Source of the DNA: Sequoia sempervirens
Lineage: Eukaryota; Streptophyta; Pinopsida; Cupressales; Cupressaceae
NCBI GenBank assembly: GCA_007258455.2
Contig: VDFB02270651.1
Location: forward strand, 494,644,320 to 494,708,319
Reading direction: 5' to 3'
Length of the DNA stretch: 64,000 nt
Positions 1 through 11,915 of this stretch are shown piece after piece. The position numbers were made by a program, and so were the translations under genes. Numbering within the stretch: position 1 is the first letter of the stretch; each line of letters opens with the position of its first letter. The notes beneath the pieces were generated by a model. The model made no database searches. It was not told the origin of the DNA and saw only the letters and a program-made list of their open reading frames with translations.

Positions 1-1035
1 ACACTTCAATATTTTGGGAAATCTAATTATGTGTCTTCTCTTAGATGATTTGTTTTCCATGAATTAAATGTTAATGTCTCCACCTGCAAAACTTATGGGC
101 TTCTGATAGTATAATGAGGAAATTCAAACAATTTAAATGTGAAGTTGATAAAATCCTAAGAAAAATTAATTGACAACCAAAGGAGAACATGGACTAAAGG
201 TCACACAGTTGGGAATTGAAAATGAAAAGGTAGACTTCCATAAAGCCATTTTTTTACAGTGCAGATAAAATATGTGAATAGGAATAGGCTACATAGAAGT
301 TGAAGAGGGGTCATGCAATAAGTAAAGAAAAAAAAAAGATAACGCTTGGAAGAAGGAGGTCGATGGGCACTGAAGAGTTCTTGAAAATGCAACTTTAAAA
401 CTAGTGTGAGGGGGGACGCATAAGGGAGAGAGGAGGGCTATGTTGAAGGCTAAGAGGGGGCGCTAGGGAAAGATCAAAACAACATAGTAAATTTTGGAGG
501 GCGCCACATGTGAAATTTGTGGTTGTAGATTTAATACATGGGAAGGCCGTATGGATAAGAGAGTAGAAGGTATGCTAGAAGGTAGAGAAGAAACAAGTAC
601 TATTGCAGATTGGTAGTGATGCCATTTGAAGAGAGGGATTCTTTAAAAAAGAATGAAAGTCGATGAAAATTGGGTGTAGTGGGCGACATATGACCACGAG
701 AGAGAATTATGCTAGGCTATAGAAAAGAGAAGAGTGTGTAGTTGTGAATAGAGGACACAACAGAGAAAGAAGTTGGCTGCCAGAGAGAGGTGATGTGGGT
801 ACCAAGAGAGTAAAACATTATCTCTAAAAGAAAGTTGTGTGGAAGTTTGGAAGAGGTTGCTTGTGGAGAAGAGGGGCAAGTTGGGATGTACGCCTAGGAG
901 TGGCCATTGAAGGCCTTGAATGTACATAATCTGTTATAAGTTTGAATTGAAATAAATAATAGTTTATGAGTTTGTTGCAATCGTATTTTATTGAATGAGT
1001 TGAATTGGTAGAAGGGAGGACCCTCTGCATAAAAT
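1..1035. repeat. Purine-rich LTR-like relic
   Basis: No gene is recognised. The plus strand is strongly purine-rich, with many GA-rich runs. The stretch from about 880 to 1035 resembles the 3' part of element E's LTR (16560-16763): a GAAGGCC-type block, then an AATAAA-rich stretch, then a GAGG block. I infer a decayed LTR of the D/E family that extends past the left edge. The open frames on the minus strand are low-complexity products of the purine bias and are not treated as genes. Confidence 0.35.
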
Positions 1036-1347
1036 CATAAACTCATTTATCTATAATTATTGCTTACTAATTAATTACTTTTATCAAGAAAATTAGATAA
1101 TTTTATAAAAGAAATATATTTTCCTATTACACAAGATCACATGATACTTAGTGTATTAAAATTTATAAACTAAACTTGATTTTGAAAATTTTGAGTAATT
1201 ATAAAATTAAATCATTCATAAGGAAAAAATTAATATTTAAGAAAGACAAACAATTATAAAAATATAGTAAATTTTAAAATTTAATTTATATAAATTAATA
1301 TAGATATTTTAAATATATTTAGTTAGAAAATGTTAATTTGGAGTTAG

Positions 1348-1384
<37 letters not shown>

Positions 1385-3534
1385 TAAGTTAAGATATGGA
1401 AATATAAATGTTATGTAAATTTTATTTTGTAAATATTAAATATTAATATTTTGACATGTAAATGACCATCAAATTTAAAATAAAAGATAATGATTTTTGT
1501 GAACATATTTTCATCATTAAATTTCAAGCCTTATTATCATTTATAATATTTATTGAAATTAATAAATTATAATTTAAAAAATATATAGTTTTTCTTTCAA
1601 TTTTATTAATAACAAATATTTTGAATTAAAAATAATTAGTTTTAAAATATTAAAAAATAAGAAAAAAATATATATTAAATTTTATATAAGATAAATATTT
1701 TGTAATTAAAAAGCTCATTAATGAGAAGGGATTATATATGCTGACACAAGTTATATTCTAAATTGAGATCATAAGGCTTCTTAAAAAAGATTTGAAAAAC
1801 ATTCATGTGAAAAGGTAATTTATATGGTATAAAGTTACTATTAAATATTGAGTTAAAGGTTAGACATTACTTAGAAAATTGTCCTTTCACCTACTCCTTT
1901 ATACCAAATCCTTGGGTCAAAACTTTCCCTTTTCAAAAATAAGCTCTATACATTGAATATGTACTTACTAAATATTCAAGGTTGTGTACTAAGTCAATAC
2001 GTTCTTTAAAGATATTTTATCTATATAATTTAGTTACCTATATAAGATTGTATTTCTTCTAGCTAATAAAATAATTCAAACATGTGCATAGTTCTTTGTG
2101 CATGTTTTAGTTTTGTTTGAAAGATTTATAAACGTGATTGGATTTCTTTGGATCAATAAAATAATTTAAATATTTAGTTGTTTATCTATGCTAAAATAGA
2201 CATAAATATGCATATCTCTGAATATATAAACTATATTTTTAAAATATATAATTTTTCAAAAGTCTTTTTAATTTTAATCTATGTTTAGATTTAAATAAAT
2301 TAGGATGTTTGAGTATACATATTTTAGAAAAGTAATATTAATTTTATTTTTGTAAATGATATTTTTTTGAAGAGTGTTTCTCAACATCATCTAAATGAAT
2401 ATATTTAAGATATTATGTTAGTTTAGAATATCGTATATTTCTTTTATATATCTTTAAAGCAAATAAACTTACACCTAATCATATATTAATCTAAATTAAA
2501 TAATTGTAGCTATGACTAAATACTTGTACAATTAACATAATAATTTAATAAATTAAATTTGGTGGGGAGAAGTTCTAATCTCTATGATTAAATAATGATT
2601 TCATGTCTCTCTATTAGTAAAATGTTTGAAAATCTACATGAAATCTATGGATTATTATAATACAAGTTCATAGGTTTGAAGTATGAGATAAGTGTATAGA
2701 AATGTGTGAAATTGATAGATAGGTGACATAGGAAGAGGGTCCTAACCTTGCACAAAAACATGTCATTTGTGATTATGTCAACGTATCAAACACACCTAAA
2801 AATGGACACAATTCTAAGTAGAAAATGACATGGGTATTTTACCATTAATCATAATATTAATGTATAAGACATTCTCCTAAAAATAGACACAAAACTAAGT
2901 GCAAAATGACATGGGTATTTCACCGCTATAATATCTTTACGGATACATACTTTTCCTAAGTATAGACTTACTACATACACATGCACATATTACTAGGAAG
3001 GTAGTACACAAAATTATTTTATTTACTTAAGACATAGACACATAAATATGTAAGTAGGACATAGACTATTTTACTTAAGAGTTATTTTATTTTAGTTATA
3101 AACTATTTTATTTACTACATAAAATGGATAAAAAAAATATTGACTTTTACTTCAAAATTATTTTAAATATTATTTACTTTATTCTTTACTTAAAAAATAA
3201 TTTTATTTTTTAATATTTTTCTTTTACTCATTAAATTAAGAAAGTGAGGTAAGTGAGTTCTTTTCCCTTATTGAAAATTTTGAATACATTCCTATTAAGG
3301 GGTTTTGATCTAAACATTTAACTACCCTAACTATCAATACTATAAAAAAGGTATATTAGTATGTCACACAAGTGAGTTTATTAACAATTTTAGCTTTTGA
3401 GTTATGATCATTATTCATAGATTCTTTTTAAGCCAACATAACTATCTACAAAATATAATCATTTGTATTTCTATTGGAGCCAACACCTTGGTTGACCAAA
3501 AACTTGGTAATTAAATTTTCCTTCTAGTAGTAAT
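1036..3534. other. AT-rich intergenic DNA, no gene seen
   Basis: Very AT-rich sequence without a convincing coding region on either strand. It contains one TA microsatellite. Two nearby stretches (about 2800-2850 and 2880-2925) share the phrase AAAATGACATGGGTATTT, so a short diverged duplication is present. Otherwise nothing is recognised. Confidence 0.6.
1350..1383. repeat. (TA)n microsatellite
   Basis: About sixteen uninterrupted TA dinucleotides inside AT-rich intergenic DNA. Confidence 0.95.
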
Positions 3535-3543
3535 AATGCATGT

Positions 3544-4600
3544 TGAAAGCCTACGATAGGGTGAACTAGGATTTCTTGATGTCAATCTTAACAAAATTTG
3601 GCTTCAGCCATAGCTGGTGTAAGTGGATTTACTCTTGTCTCTTGGACGCCAGATTCTCTGTAATTGTAAATGGAACTCCGCATGGCTTCTTTTCCCCTTC
3701 ATAAGGGGTGAGACAAGGGGATCCTCTGTCTCCCCCCTTGTTTATATTAATGGCTGAGGGGCTGAGCAGATCCATCATTTCAACTTGAAGTGCTAAACTT
3801 TGGAAAGGCATATTTATTCATCCCTTTCCTTTTCCAATATCTCATCCCCTATCTGCAGATGACACTCTTATTGGGACAAGCAATAATGGAAGAGGCCAAA
3901 TTTATAAAAAAAGTTATAAAAAATTATTGCTCGTTGTCGGGTCAATATTTCAATCCTAAAAAAAAAATTCTTGAATGTCAACCCCATTGTTAAAAATCGG
4001 ATTTTAAAGTTTTGGGGATTTCAATGTGATTCTCTCCCTTCCAAATATCTAGGTATTCCCTTTTTCTCAGGTTCAGAGAAACATGACTTTTGGGGTAGAA
4101 TAATTTCGCCAATATCTAATAGAATTTTGCTTTGGAAATCAAAATGGTTATCTTTTGCAAGGAAGATGGTGATGCTTAAATCGGTTTTATATTCGCTCCC
4201 AATTTACCTAATGTTGGTCCTAAAGCTTCTTAAAGGTAAAGAGAGTGTCATGCAAAATATTTTTAAAGACTTTCTTTTGTCAAAAGTGTAACATCAAAAA
4301 TGAAATTATCTTTAGTTGCATGGGATTCTCTTTTTAATCTCAAATCTCAAGGGGGAGTAGGTTTGAGAGACATCTTCTTCAAAATAAAGCACTTGGTGAT
4401 AAACTAGTTTGGAAAATTTCTTCAAAACTAGAAGTCAAATGGTGTCAAATTATGAAACATAAATACTTAGATTTTCTTGAAAGAGAGATAATCTTCACTT
4501 AGAAGAATCTCTTGTAGGGTTCCAAAATCTAGAATTTTATTTCTTCTTGCAAGTCTATTCTTCTCCCCCATCTTTCTTGGGTAATTAAAAATGGTGAAAG
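3544..4600 (+). pseudogene. LINE reverse transcriptase, C-terminal part (decayed)
   Basis: Translation over several frames gives the hallmarks of an L1-type RT: LKAYDRVN at 3544-3570, where the expected Trp codon is TAG; the block VRQGDPLSPLLFILMAEGL around 3706-3765; an ADDTLI catalytic motif near 3858-3875; and the KYLGIPF and RILLWKSKWLSFA thumb/connection block at 4043-4170. The enzyme would copy LINE RNA by target-primed reverse transcription. At least one in-frame stop and several frameshifts disable it. The N-terminal third of the RT is missing because the element is 5'-truncated. The family call is confident; the exact ends are approximate. Confidence 0.85.
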
Positions 4601-4813
4601 GCTCTTTTTTGGGATGATGCCTGGAATGGCCACAAGCTTCTCAGGACTCTGGGTGACTAGAAACAAATTGAGTCTGCTCTTAAATCTAGTTGGGGCAATA
4701 AAGTTTGATACTACCTAGATATTGATTCTATTGACCCTTACCTCATAAAGTGGAAATAATTTTATTTCTTAGAAGTTCCTTCACATGAAAAGGCCTCATC
4801 AAAGGTAGTAATT

Positions 4814-5137
4814 TTGAAGAGACAAGTTTATTTATCCAAAAAACAAGATGAAATCATTTGGTTAAAATCCAAAACTGGTCAATATAATGTTAAAGATGGC
4901 TATAACTCGTTGGTCTCTCGAAATAATGCAACCCTATGGCTACTCAGGCTTTGTTGGGGCCCTTATGTTCTTCCTAAAGCAGGTGCATTTGTGTGGCTTG
5001 CAATCAAAGAAAAAATTCTAACAGGTAAGAGGTTGGAAAAATTGGGAATCACTCCATTATTCCCTTGTGTTTTGTGTAGAAATGTTTTTGAATCTGCAAA
5101 TCACCTATTAATTGGTTGTGACTTTTCCCATCATTGA
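4814..5137 (+). pseudogene. LINE zf-RVT zinc-binding domain
   Basis: An open stretch of 107 codons with the signature of the zinc-binding domain that follows RT in plant L1-type LINEs: KAGAFVWLAIKEKILTGKRL, then a C-x2-C pair (CVLCRN), ESANHLL and a final GCDFSHH. This domain is usually taken to help nucleic-acid binding by ORF2p. It ends at a TGA where the family normally reads Trp. It lies in order between the RT and RNase H blocks, so it belongs to the same element. The region between 4600 and 4814 is in pieces. Confidence 0.85.
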
Positions 5138-5539
5138 TGGACTTCGGTAATGAACAAACTTGGCTGGTCAAGTCTTCTTCATGATTCTATCCTCAATCAT
5201 TTTCTTAGTTGGCCATCACTCTTCTCCTCTTCTTCTTTCTCATGCATATGGGAGATATGCCCCTTCATAATCATCTGGAATATTTGTCTCAAAAGGAATA
5301 ATAGAATTTTCAAAAAGAAGGCTTCTACCATCTCCCAAGTTCTGCAAAAAATTGAGATCTCCATTTTTGAAGTGACAACATCTTCTCTGTTTAAGAATGT
5401 AAACTTTAAAAAAAAAAAGATTCCTAAGATGCATTTATCTTAAAGAATTGGCAGCTTCTCAAGCTCCCTAGAGTTGGCTCTACTTTAAACAAGATCTTTA
5501 TAGTGAATAATTTTTTTTTGAATTGGATCCCTCCTCCTA

Positions 5540-5957
5540 ATTTAACTTTGTCAAATTGAACTTTTACGAGGCTTCGAGAGGAAATCCTGGTAAGTCAAAT
5601 ATAGCTGTAGTTTTAAGGGATTGGCATGGAGCTTTCATTGGTACTGCTTGTGAATTGATTCTTGATGGCACTAATAATGTTGCTAAATTTAATGCCTTGA
5701 GACTAGGATTGAATTTGGCCAAGAAATTTTCCATCTCCCAATTTTTTATAGAAGGTGACTCAATGGTTGCAATTTATGCATTAAAAAATAAAAGCTCTGA
5801 CACTTGGCATTTAAATTATATATTATCACACATCTTGAAACAACTTGAGGAATTTCCAAGCTTCCAAATTTCACATTATTACAAAGAGGTCAATTCATTT
5901 GCAGATACACTTGCTAATAAAGCAATTGATGAAGCTATTTCTTATAGAGAATTTTAG
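5540..5957 (+). pseudogene. LINE RNase H domain (RVT_3 type)
   Basis: A 133-codon open stretch matching the plant RNase H-like domain found at the C-terminus of some plant L1 elements. Motifs are ASRGNPG (first strand), GTNNVAKFNALRLGL, where the usual acidic residue of the N-x-A-E pattern is Lys, FIEGDSM (second catalytic Asp) and HYYKEVNSFADTLANKA (last acidic/His region). The Glu-to-Lys change (NVAKFNAL instead of the usual N-x-A-E-F) would remove a metal ligand. The first strand reads FYEAS where FDGAS is usual, so the first Asp is also changed. It is followed directly by degenerate coding sequence. Confidence 0.85.
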
Positions 5958-6623
5958 GCTCAAGAATGTGTTCTCTTGTTTCATAGGAACTGAGTATCAA
6001 ACCACCTATTTAGTTTCATATTGGTTAGCTATATTGTTTGGTCTCACAGGAATTGAGTCTCATTCCTTGCTCATTTTTCATCTTTAAGACCATTTCTTCC
6101 TTCGAACAGGGGTGTGAAATTTTAATTAGTTGTTCTCATTTTCTCCCCCTTTCTTGACATTTACGAGAAGTTTATCCATGTTGGTAACATCTTTTCACCT
6201 ATCCACTTTTGAATTTTTCCATTGTAATGTTCCCCACCTAGACTCTACTTTTCAAACCTTGGTTCTAGCATCCCTTCCCATGAATTTTGGCTCATAGCAA
6301 GGTTATTTTTTGGCATGTCTTGTGGTGGTTCCAATTACCATAAAATCTTTCATTTGTCATTATTGGTCGTAAATGGTTGCATTTTGCTAACTCCATTTTT
6401 GGTGATTCTAAGGTGGGCTTGGTGGTGGCTCATAGCTATTACCCTAGTATATTTTCACACCACCCTTACTAAATCTGAATTTAGTTACTTGTGTAGCCCT
6501 CTACCACCTTTGCTTGTTGGGGTTGACACATATCCCCCCTTTCTCATTTGTGTCCTCCAAGGTGAACTTGCCTAATCTTGGCAGGAATCCTTGAGGGAAT
6601 TACAGTCTTTCTATGCACGCTTG

Positions 6624-7731
6624 AGGGTAAAAGAACAAACCTGTGTCACACTTTATAAAGGAATTAGCCAATAGTAAAAACAATTCTAAACTTTGACCAC
6701 ATAAAATGTTTTGAATTTCAAAATGGTGTAAACTAATGAAATGTAGAACTTTTGATGAGGTTTATTGCTGTAATTTTTTAAAAAAATTAAAAAATTGTTT
6801 TCATTATGTTTTTGTCAATTTAAGGACATTTTGGAATGTTGAAAATTTAAGAAAAGAGTGACTTCACGGGCCATCAAGAAAAAAATTGAAAAAAACTTAA
6901 TTTCTCCATAATTTTTTTTCTCCAAATAGGTAACTTCAATATCTTGTGCATGGAAAAAAAATCAAATTTTGATGTATATTTTTCTCGTAATAATGTTTTA
7001 AAGTCAAACATGTCAGAATTTGACAGTTTTCATGGGCCGTCAACTATTTTCAATTTTTTTAATCATTTCAAAAAAAAAATTATACCCTTTTGAAGAAGAC
7101 TCTCTCCTCTTGTGCCCCATATTAAGATTTAATTTTTTTTAATAAGTTTTACTATATATTTTTTAATTTGTAATCACCCTCTTTTTTCATTTTAAAAACC
7201 TACTTGCATTATTTTAAAAATAAAATATATTAAAACTAATCAAAATATTAAAAAAATTATATATTTGGATTCTCCACTCCGAGCTCTACAAAAGGGTATT
7301 TTTGTTTTTTTCAGAAAAAACATTATGACTAAAGAAATACCTAGCTAAAGTTGAAATTTTTAGAAAATTTTGAAAAAAGTTGAGTTGGTTGACAACTAGG
7401 ATGCCACATAGACACTTTCGGTAGAAACAGTTTCTATAGAAAGGGTTTCGACTAAAACCATTTCTATAAAAATTGTTTCTATCGAAACCCTTTCTATAGA
7501 AACCTCGTACATTACAAAATGCAATTTCAAAGCCAATTTCAAAGCAAAAAACAAAAGAAATTATTTTTTTGGGATTCAGGCAAAACTTATTCAGTCGAAA
7601 CCTATGTGCCATGTAATAGGCCATGTGGTTTTGGTCAAAACCTAGTTGGGCGAAACCTTTCCAGCCAAAAATATTTCACCCAGAACTATTTATTTGGCCG
7701 AAAGTGTGACACAACTTTGTGCTTTTACCCT
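6624..7731. mobile_element. Non-autonomous TIR DNA transposon inside the LINE
   Basis: Imperfect terminal inverted repeats of 31 bp (6624-6654 and 7701-7731) match at about 28 of 31 positions. The outer ends are AGGGTAAAAG and the inner ends TGTGTCACACTTT. An 11-bp phrase ATGCACGCTTG (6613-6623) abuts the left end. ATGCAAGCTTG (7740-7750) lies 8 bp past the right end and may be the diverged target duplication. A 9-11 bp duplication would suit a Mutator-like element, but the 8-bp offset leaves the superfamily open. No transposase was found. Confidence 0.7.
7415..7680. repeat. Subterminal GAAACC/TTTCTATAGAAA repeat array
   Basis: Within the right half of the TIR element, short motifs alternate on both strands: TTTCTATAGAAA palindromes, GTTTCGA, ATCGAAACCC, GTCGAAACC, GGCGAAACC. 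Clustered subterminal repeats are often transposase binding sites in TIR elements. The minus-strand open frame here (7286-7624, with FYR-x2-F repeats) is just this array translated. Confidence 0.7.
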
Positions 7732-8823
7732 TGAATTTAATGCAAGCTTGGTATAATGTACACATTATTCTCTTGGTGGTTGTCTATTTATTTGGACAAA
7801 TTTGGCACATTGCATACTACTCTTTTTATCTCCACACGTGCCTACTAGGTATTATTTCACTTTTCTTGTGTCTCCCTATGAGAGGCCACTCTTGTCAATG
7901 AACACTAAAAAAATTATCATTTAGAAGCTCTTATATAACTTGATGTTGATATCATGTTGTGGTAAGATCTAGCACTTGGCATTCATTAAGTGGTCACTAG
8001 CACATGCTTTGATTTGGCATTTATTATCTCCTTCCTCCTCGCCTCTGGTGAGTACAATTGAAGATCAGTTCTTATTAATGCTCACTTGTGTGTGGCCGCT
8101 TCAATGGTGTTATGGTGGCTAATTCACCTATTTTAATATATGGCAAGTTGGTGGTTATCTCTTCATACATTTCTCTAGTTTTGGTTGCTTTGCTTTAGTT
8201 TGAAAATGGATAGTTTATTCTAGGTTTTTGTCCCACCCAAAACTCATGAAATATGGGACAATTCTCCTCTCACAATAGAAAAACCAAGGCAGACATTTGC
8301 AATAGAATGCAAGCAAGTTTCAAATGCAATTTAAATTGTGTTAGGTATTGATTGGATGGAATTCCATGTAATGGCGCTACCACATGAAATTGCCTCGTGT
8401 TTTGTCTCCAATCTCATGGATGTTTTATGGTGTGTTCAGATAGTGAAATTCTTGGTTGGCACATATTTACTTCCTCACATTTGTCCACTTTCTACCTTGC
8501 AGCCGACACTGGAAAATTATGATATTTTGCAGGGCTCAAATTTAGTTGGTGGCATTCTCTATAGGCAACATCTTCTCTTGGGCAGATGCCTTTCCACTCT
8601 TATTTGTTCCACGACACATGGTTTGCTTGATGACTACCCACGTGAGTTTGACCTTTGTCTTCTAAAACTCATATTCCACTATGGTAACTTGGTTTATGAC
8701 AAAAATCAAAGTCTTTATAATGCAATTCGGCTGCTTATCAGGAATGCTCTTATAGAGCCTCATGTTGATCCTAGTTTCCCACCACCTGCAGACATTGCTT
8801 CCTTAGAAGAAAGTGCAACCTAA

Positions 8824-9401
8824 CTCACTTCTTGCATACTGGGAATTTTGATCTTATCCCCCCTCTCTTCTACATTTTGTTCTTAGTCCTTTCTTGTTCA
8901 TGAATCTGGGTTCTCCCTCTTCGGTTTCATAATTATGTATTTGGATTCCCAGATGTTTTTTGGGCTCATCTTGGTTTTGCATGATTTTCAGCAGCTTCTC
9001 GGGCTTTCATTGGTTTTGCAGGTTCATCACTTCATGGCTTCCTCTTGGCTCCAAATTTGTTATCTTTTAGCTTCATTCTTATTGTGATAAATCTCAAGAA
9101 AATTCCTCTCCTCTCACTCTAGCTTTGGTCATTCTAGGTCCTTCTAATGGTTGTATCTTCGGTTTAAATGTGATTTCTTGTAATGTCTCTTTTGTTTAGT
9201 AGGATATTTGATGTAATTCTATATCACTCAAACACTTGCTATGGTGCTTTTGAGTTTATCTCATGGGTTTTTTGCTTTTCTTAGAGGGATTTGTAGTTTC
9301 TTCTCCACTTTTGATGTAATCTATGTTCCCAAAGTTGTAAACTCTTCTTTTATTATTAACAAAACACTTTTCAGTGGCACTACCACTTTTATTCAAAAAA
9401 A
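8824..9401 (+). other. LINE 3' UTR with terminal hairpin and A-run
   Basis: T-rich, non-coding sequence that ends with a small hairpin (AGTGG 9373-9377 pairing with CCACT 9383-9387), then TTTTATTC and seven A residues (9395-9401). A structured 3' end before a short A-tail is the kind of signal LINE RT can recognise. A possible target-site copy follows at 9400-9408. Confidence 0.65.
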
Positions 9402-9409
9402 TGCATGTA

Positions 9410-9911
9410 TAGAATTTCATATGTCCAAAATTGATTCAACATAATCATGATCAGAGGATCCAATGAATGATCCAACCATGAACCCAAATATTAAACATAT
9501 ATAAATAATATTGATATCTCATAAAAACTATGACATCCATTTATTATAAGTTGCATGATTATCACCATGATAACAACCTTAAAATTTATTGCAAAGGGGG
9601 TCTCTTACATATCATGCCATAGTCATTTATTTTTTCCACTATAGAACAATTAATTGATGGAAACACTACTTCCAAAACTTTCATGGGATACACACATTAC
9701 TTTTACTTGGGGATCATAATTATAACTCAGTTATATATCCACTACACTACTTTTCTACAAAACATTAAAATATAATATAACTTTAGAATGACTGCACTAG
9801 TATACAATAATGATATCCACTATCATCCCATATGTCACATAATTACACACTACATAATACTAATTCTTATCCACTCATAGTATTAATCTTGGATCTCATA
9901 GTCTCACTCTT
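9410..9911. other. AT-rich flank, no gene seen
   Basis: Sequence between the LINE and element D. No coding region, repeat or RNA gene is recognised. Confidence 0.6.
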
Positions 9912-11031
9912 TGATGCAGGAGCATCTAGGCTCACAAGCAATCCTACATCACCGAGAAAAAGCTTCCTTTCCTGTTCAATATTTTGCATTTTTAGTTTGT
10001 CCTTGAGCTTAAAGAGAATATTGTGAATTTTTTATTTGTGAGGACTTTATTTCCATTTCATACATCAAGATCAAGCAAGGTGTTTAATGTGATTTGCAAA
10101 ATTACACAATTTCGAGGTTCTAGGGGTTGAAATGGTCAATTTACCATGGTCAAAGGATATTTTGAAGGAACATTAATTAAAATTAATTAATTTTCTTAAC
10201 TTGGAAATTTAAGGAAGTATGCATAATATAAGTGACTCTTGGAATTCCATTTTGGTCTTATTATTTCAGTTTTGGTTCCTAAAATGAAGAAAAAACTAGT
10301 AATTTTTGGGAAATAAATAATGACTCTTCAATTTCCAGTTTGGGGTGAATGAGAATGACTTGGTTACTAATTTTATTCATTTTCCAAAGGAATATACAAC
10401 AAAAAGATATTGTATGTGGTTCAACAACTCTTAATGGCACTTCTGGGAGCAATAAACTATGTTTTATTTCATTTTTTTTGCAAGAATTTTAAGGGTCAAT
10501 CAAAGAGCATATTTGGAAACCACTTTTTTGGGTTTTCACATGGTTCAAAACCTCTTTAAATACATCCTTTAATGGTGTTAAGAGGCAGAAACCAACAACA
10601 ACAAGGTTGTAGAAATAACTTGCAAGTTGCTCATGAGAGTAGCACAAGGAGTGTAAACAAATCAGCTTGTGAAGAGAAGAGAAAAGAGATTTTGTAGGTA
10701 TTCAAGGCAGCCATGAGAGTTGTAGGATGAAGGAAAAAATCAGATTTACAAAGAGGAGTGAATCCAAGGAAGTTGAAGGCAAGAGAACTTGAAGATTTGA
10801 AGGCATGAAGTGCTTAGAAACCCTTGTAAAATTTCTGAATTTAATTTCTTGTTGAAATCTTCACTATATGTAATTGTTCTTGAGGAGTTTTCATATATGA
10901 ATGTGTATGAACATTGAAATAAAGATATATTTCAGATTATTTATCCATTATTATGTTAATGTGGGTTGGATGACATGATAAGGCTACAAGATTGGGTAGT
11001 TTGATAAGACCCCCTAATCTTTAATGCATCA
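9912..11031 (+). repeat. 5' LTR of element D
   Basis: 1120 bp from TGATGCAGGAGC to TTTAATGCATCA. Its first ~190 bp reappear at 15036-15226 as the start of the 3' LTR: the shared phrases include GAGCATCTAGGCTCACAAGC and TTTATTTCCATTTCATACAT. Confidence 0.8.
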
Positions 11032-11047
11032 ATTGGTATCAGAGCAG
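11032..11047 (+). promoter_or_regulatory. Primer-binding site of element D
   Basis: ATTGGTATCAGAGCAGG lies directly after the 5' LTR. TGGTATCAGAGC is complementary to the 3' end of plant initiator Met-tRNA, the usual primer of many plant LTR elements. Confidence 0.85.
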
Positions 11048-11915
11048 GTATGATACTGAAATGTGTGTGGTGAGAAGGATTTCATATTTGAGAGAGATAG
11101 GGTTTGATGAGATATGATGATTTATTGTGTGTAATTGATTTGAATTATCTCCCAATAGAGATAAGGCTAGGTAGAAGGTGTACAAATTTCCCCCACTATG
11201 TTAAAGTGGGTAGAGGGGGTTTTGAGAGGTACATCTTCTAGAATATTTGTTGGGTAGAGGAAAGTTATGGTTTTGTGTATGTTTTGTTACAAATTGTGAG
11301 TGGTTTGCAAGTATTTATAGAAATTTCAAGGAAGAAGAGTATGAGGTTGGCCTTGGGTAAGGTTGTAAAATTTATTTTATTGAGAGGAGAGAAAGAATTT
11401 TAGAGGAAGAGAGTTGGGCTATTTGGAATAAGTGTGAAAAAATATCAAGGAGGTTAGATATCTTGGAGGAAAGTATTATGAAAGGAAAGAGGAAAGAAAA
11501 AGAAAAGAAAATGGGAGAAGTTAAATCCTATAATTTTTCTAATGCCTTTTCATCTTTAGGTAGAAGAAAAGATGAAGCAAAGAGTCTAATAGATAGTAAT
11601 GAATAAGAAAAAATATTGAAAGAGGGAGGAAAGAATAAGGTTGCAACGAAGGCATGCCATGAAGAATTCATGGAGAAAGAAGAAGAAAAGAATGAACAAG
11701 AGGATGCAAGTTTAGTAGCAATTATGCTAGAAGAGAATGAAGATGTGTTTGTAATAGATGTGATTGCACGATGGAATGTGAAGAGATTTAAAATGGTGAA
11801 GAGAATGATGACTTAATGTTGCATATTTTAGTAGTAGAAGAAGAGTGGTTTGGTAAGATTGCTAATGGAGGAAAGAAGATGAATGTTGCACCAAAAGAAA
11901 AAGAGGTAATCTATG

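Larger units (their letters stand above)
5958..8823 (+). pseudogene. Degenerate long coding region downstream of LINE RNase H
   Basis: About 1.75 kb once the 6624-7731 insert is set aside. It reads as protein-like segments in shifting frames (for example 6315-6575), and the last 161 codons (8338-8823) are fully open, ending SFPPPADIASLEESAT before TAA at 8821. I recognise no domain. Its position, after RNase H and before the LINE 3' UTR, suggests a 3' extension of ORF2 or a separate ORF belonging to the LINE. The second LINE in this window also has a long ORF at the same place, although the two do not obviously match in sequence. It could instead be captured sequence. Confidence 0.5.
3535..9408 (+). 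mobile_element. 5'-truncated LINE (L1-type with RNase H), flanked by a 9-bp repeat
   Basis: A non-LTR retrotransposon on the plus strand. In order it carries the C-terminal part of an L1-type reverse transcriptase, the plant zf-RVT zinc-binding domain, an RNase H domain, a long degenerate downstream coding region and a 3' UTR ending in a short A-run. The 5' part (ORF1, endonuclease, RT fingers) is absent. AATGCATGT occurs at 3535-3543 just before the truncated RT and again at 9400-9408 right after the A-run, consistent with a target-site duplication plus some microhomology. Stops and frameshifts throughout make it a dead copy. A TIR element (6624-7731) was inserted later. Confidence 0.85.

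Noticed and set aside
7286..7624. Minus-strand 112-codon frame with FYR-x2-F repeats
   Set aside because: The peptide repeat is produced by the GAAACC/TTTCTATAGAAA DNA motif array in a TIR element. No independent evidence of coding.
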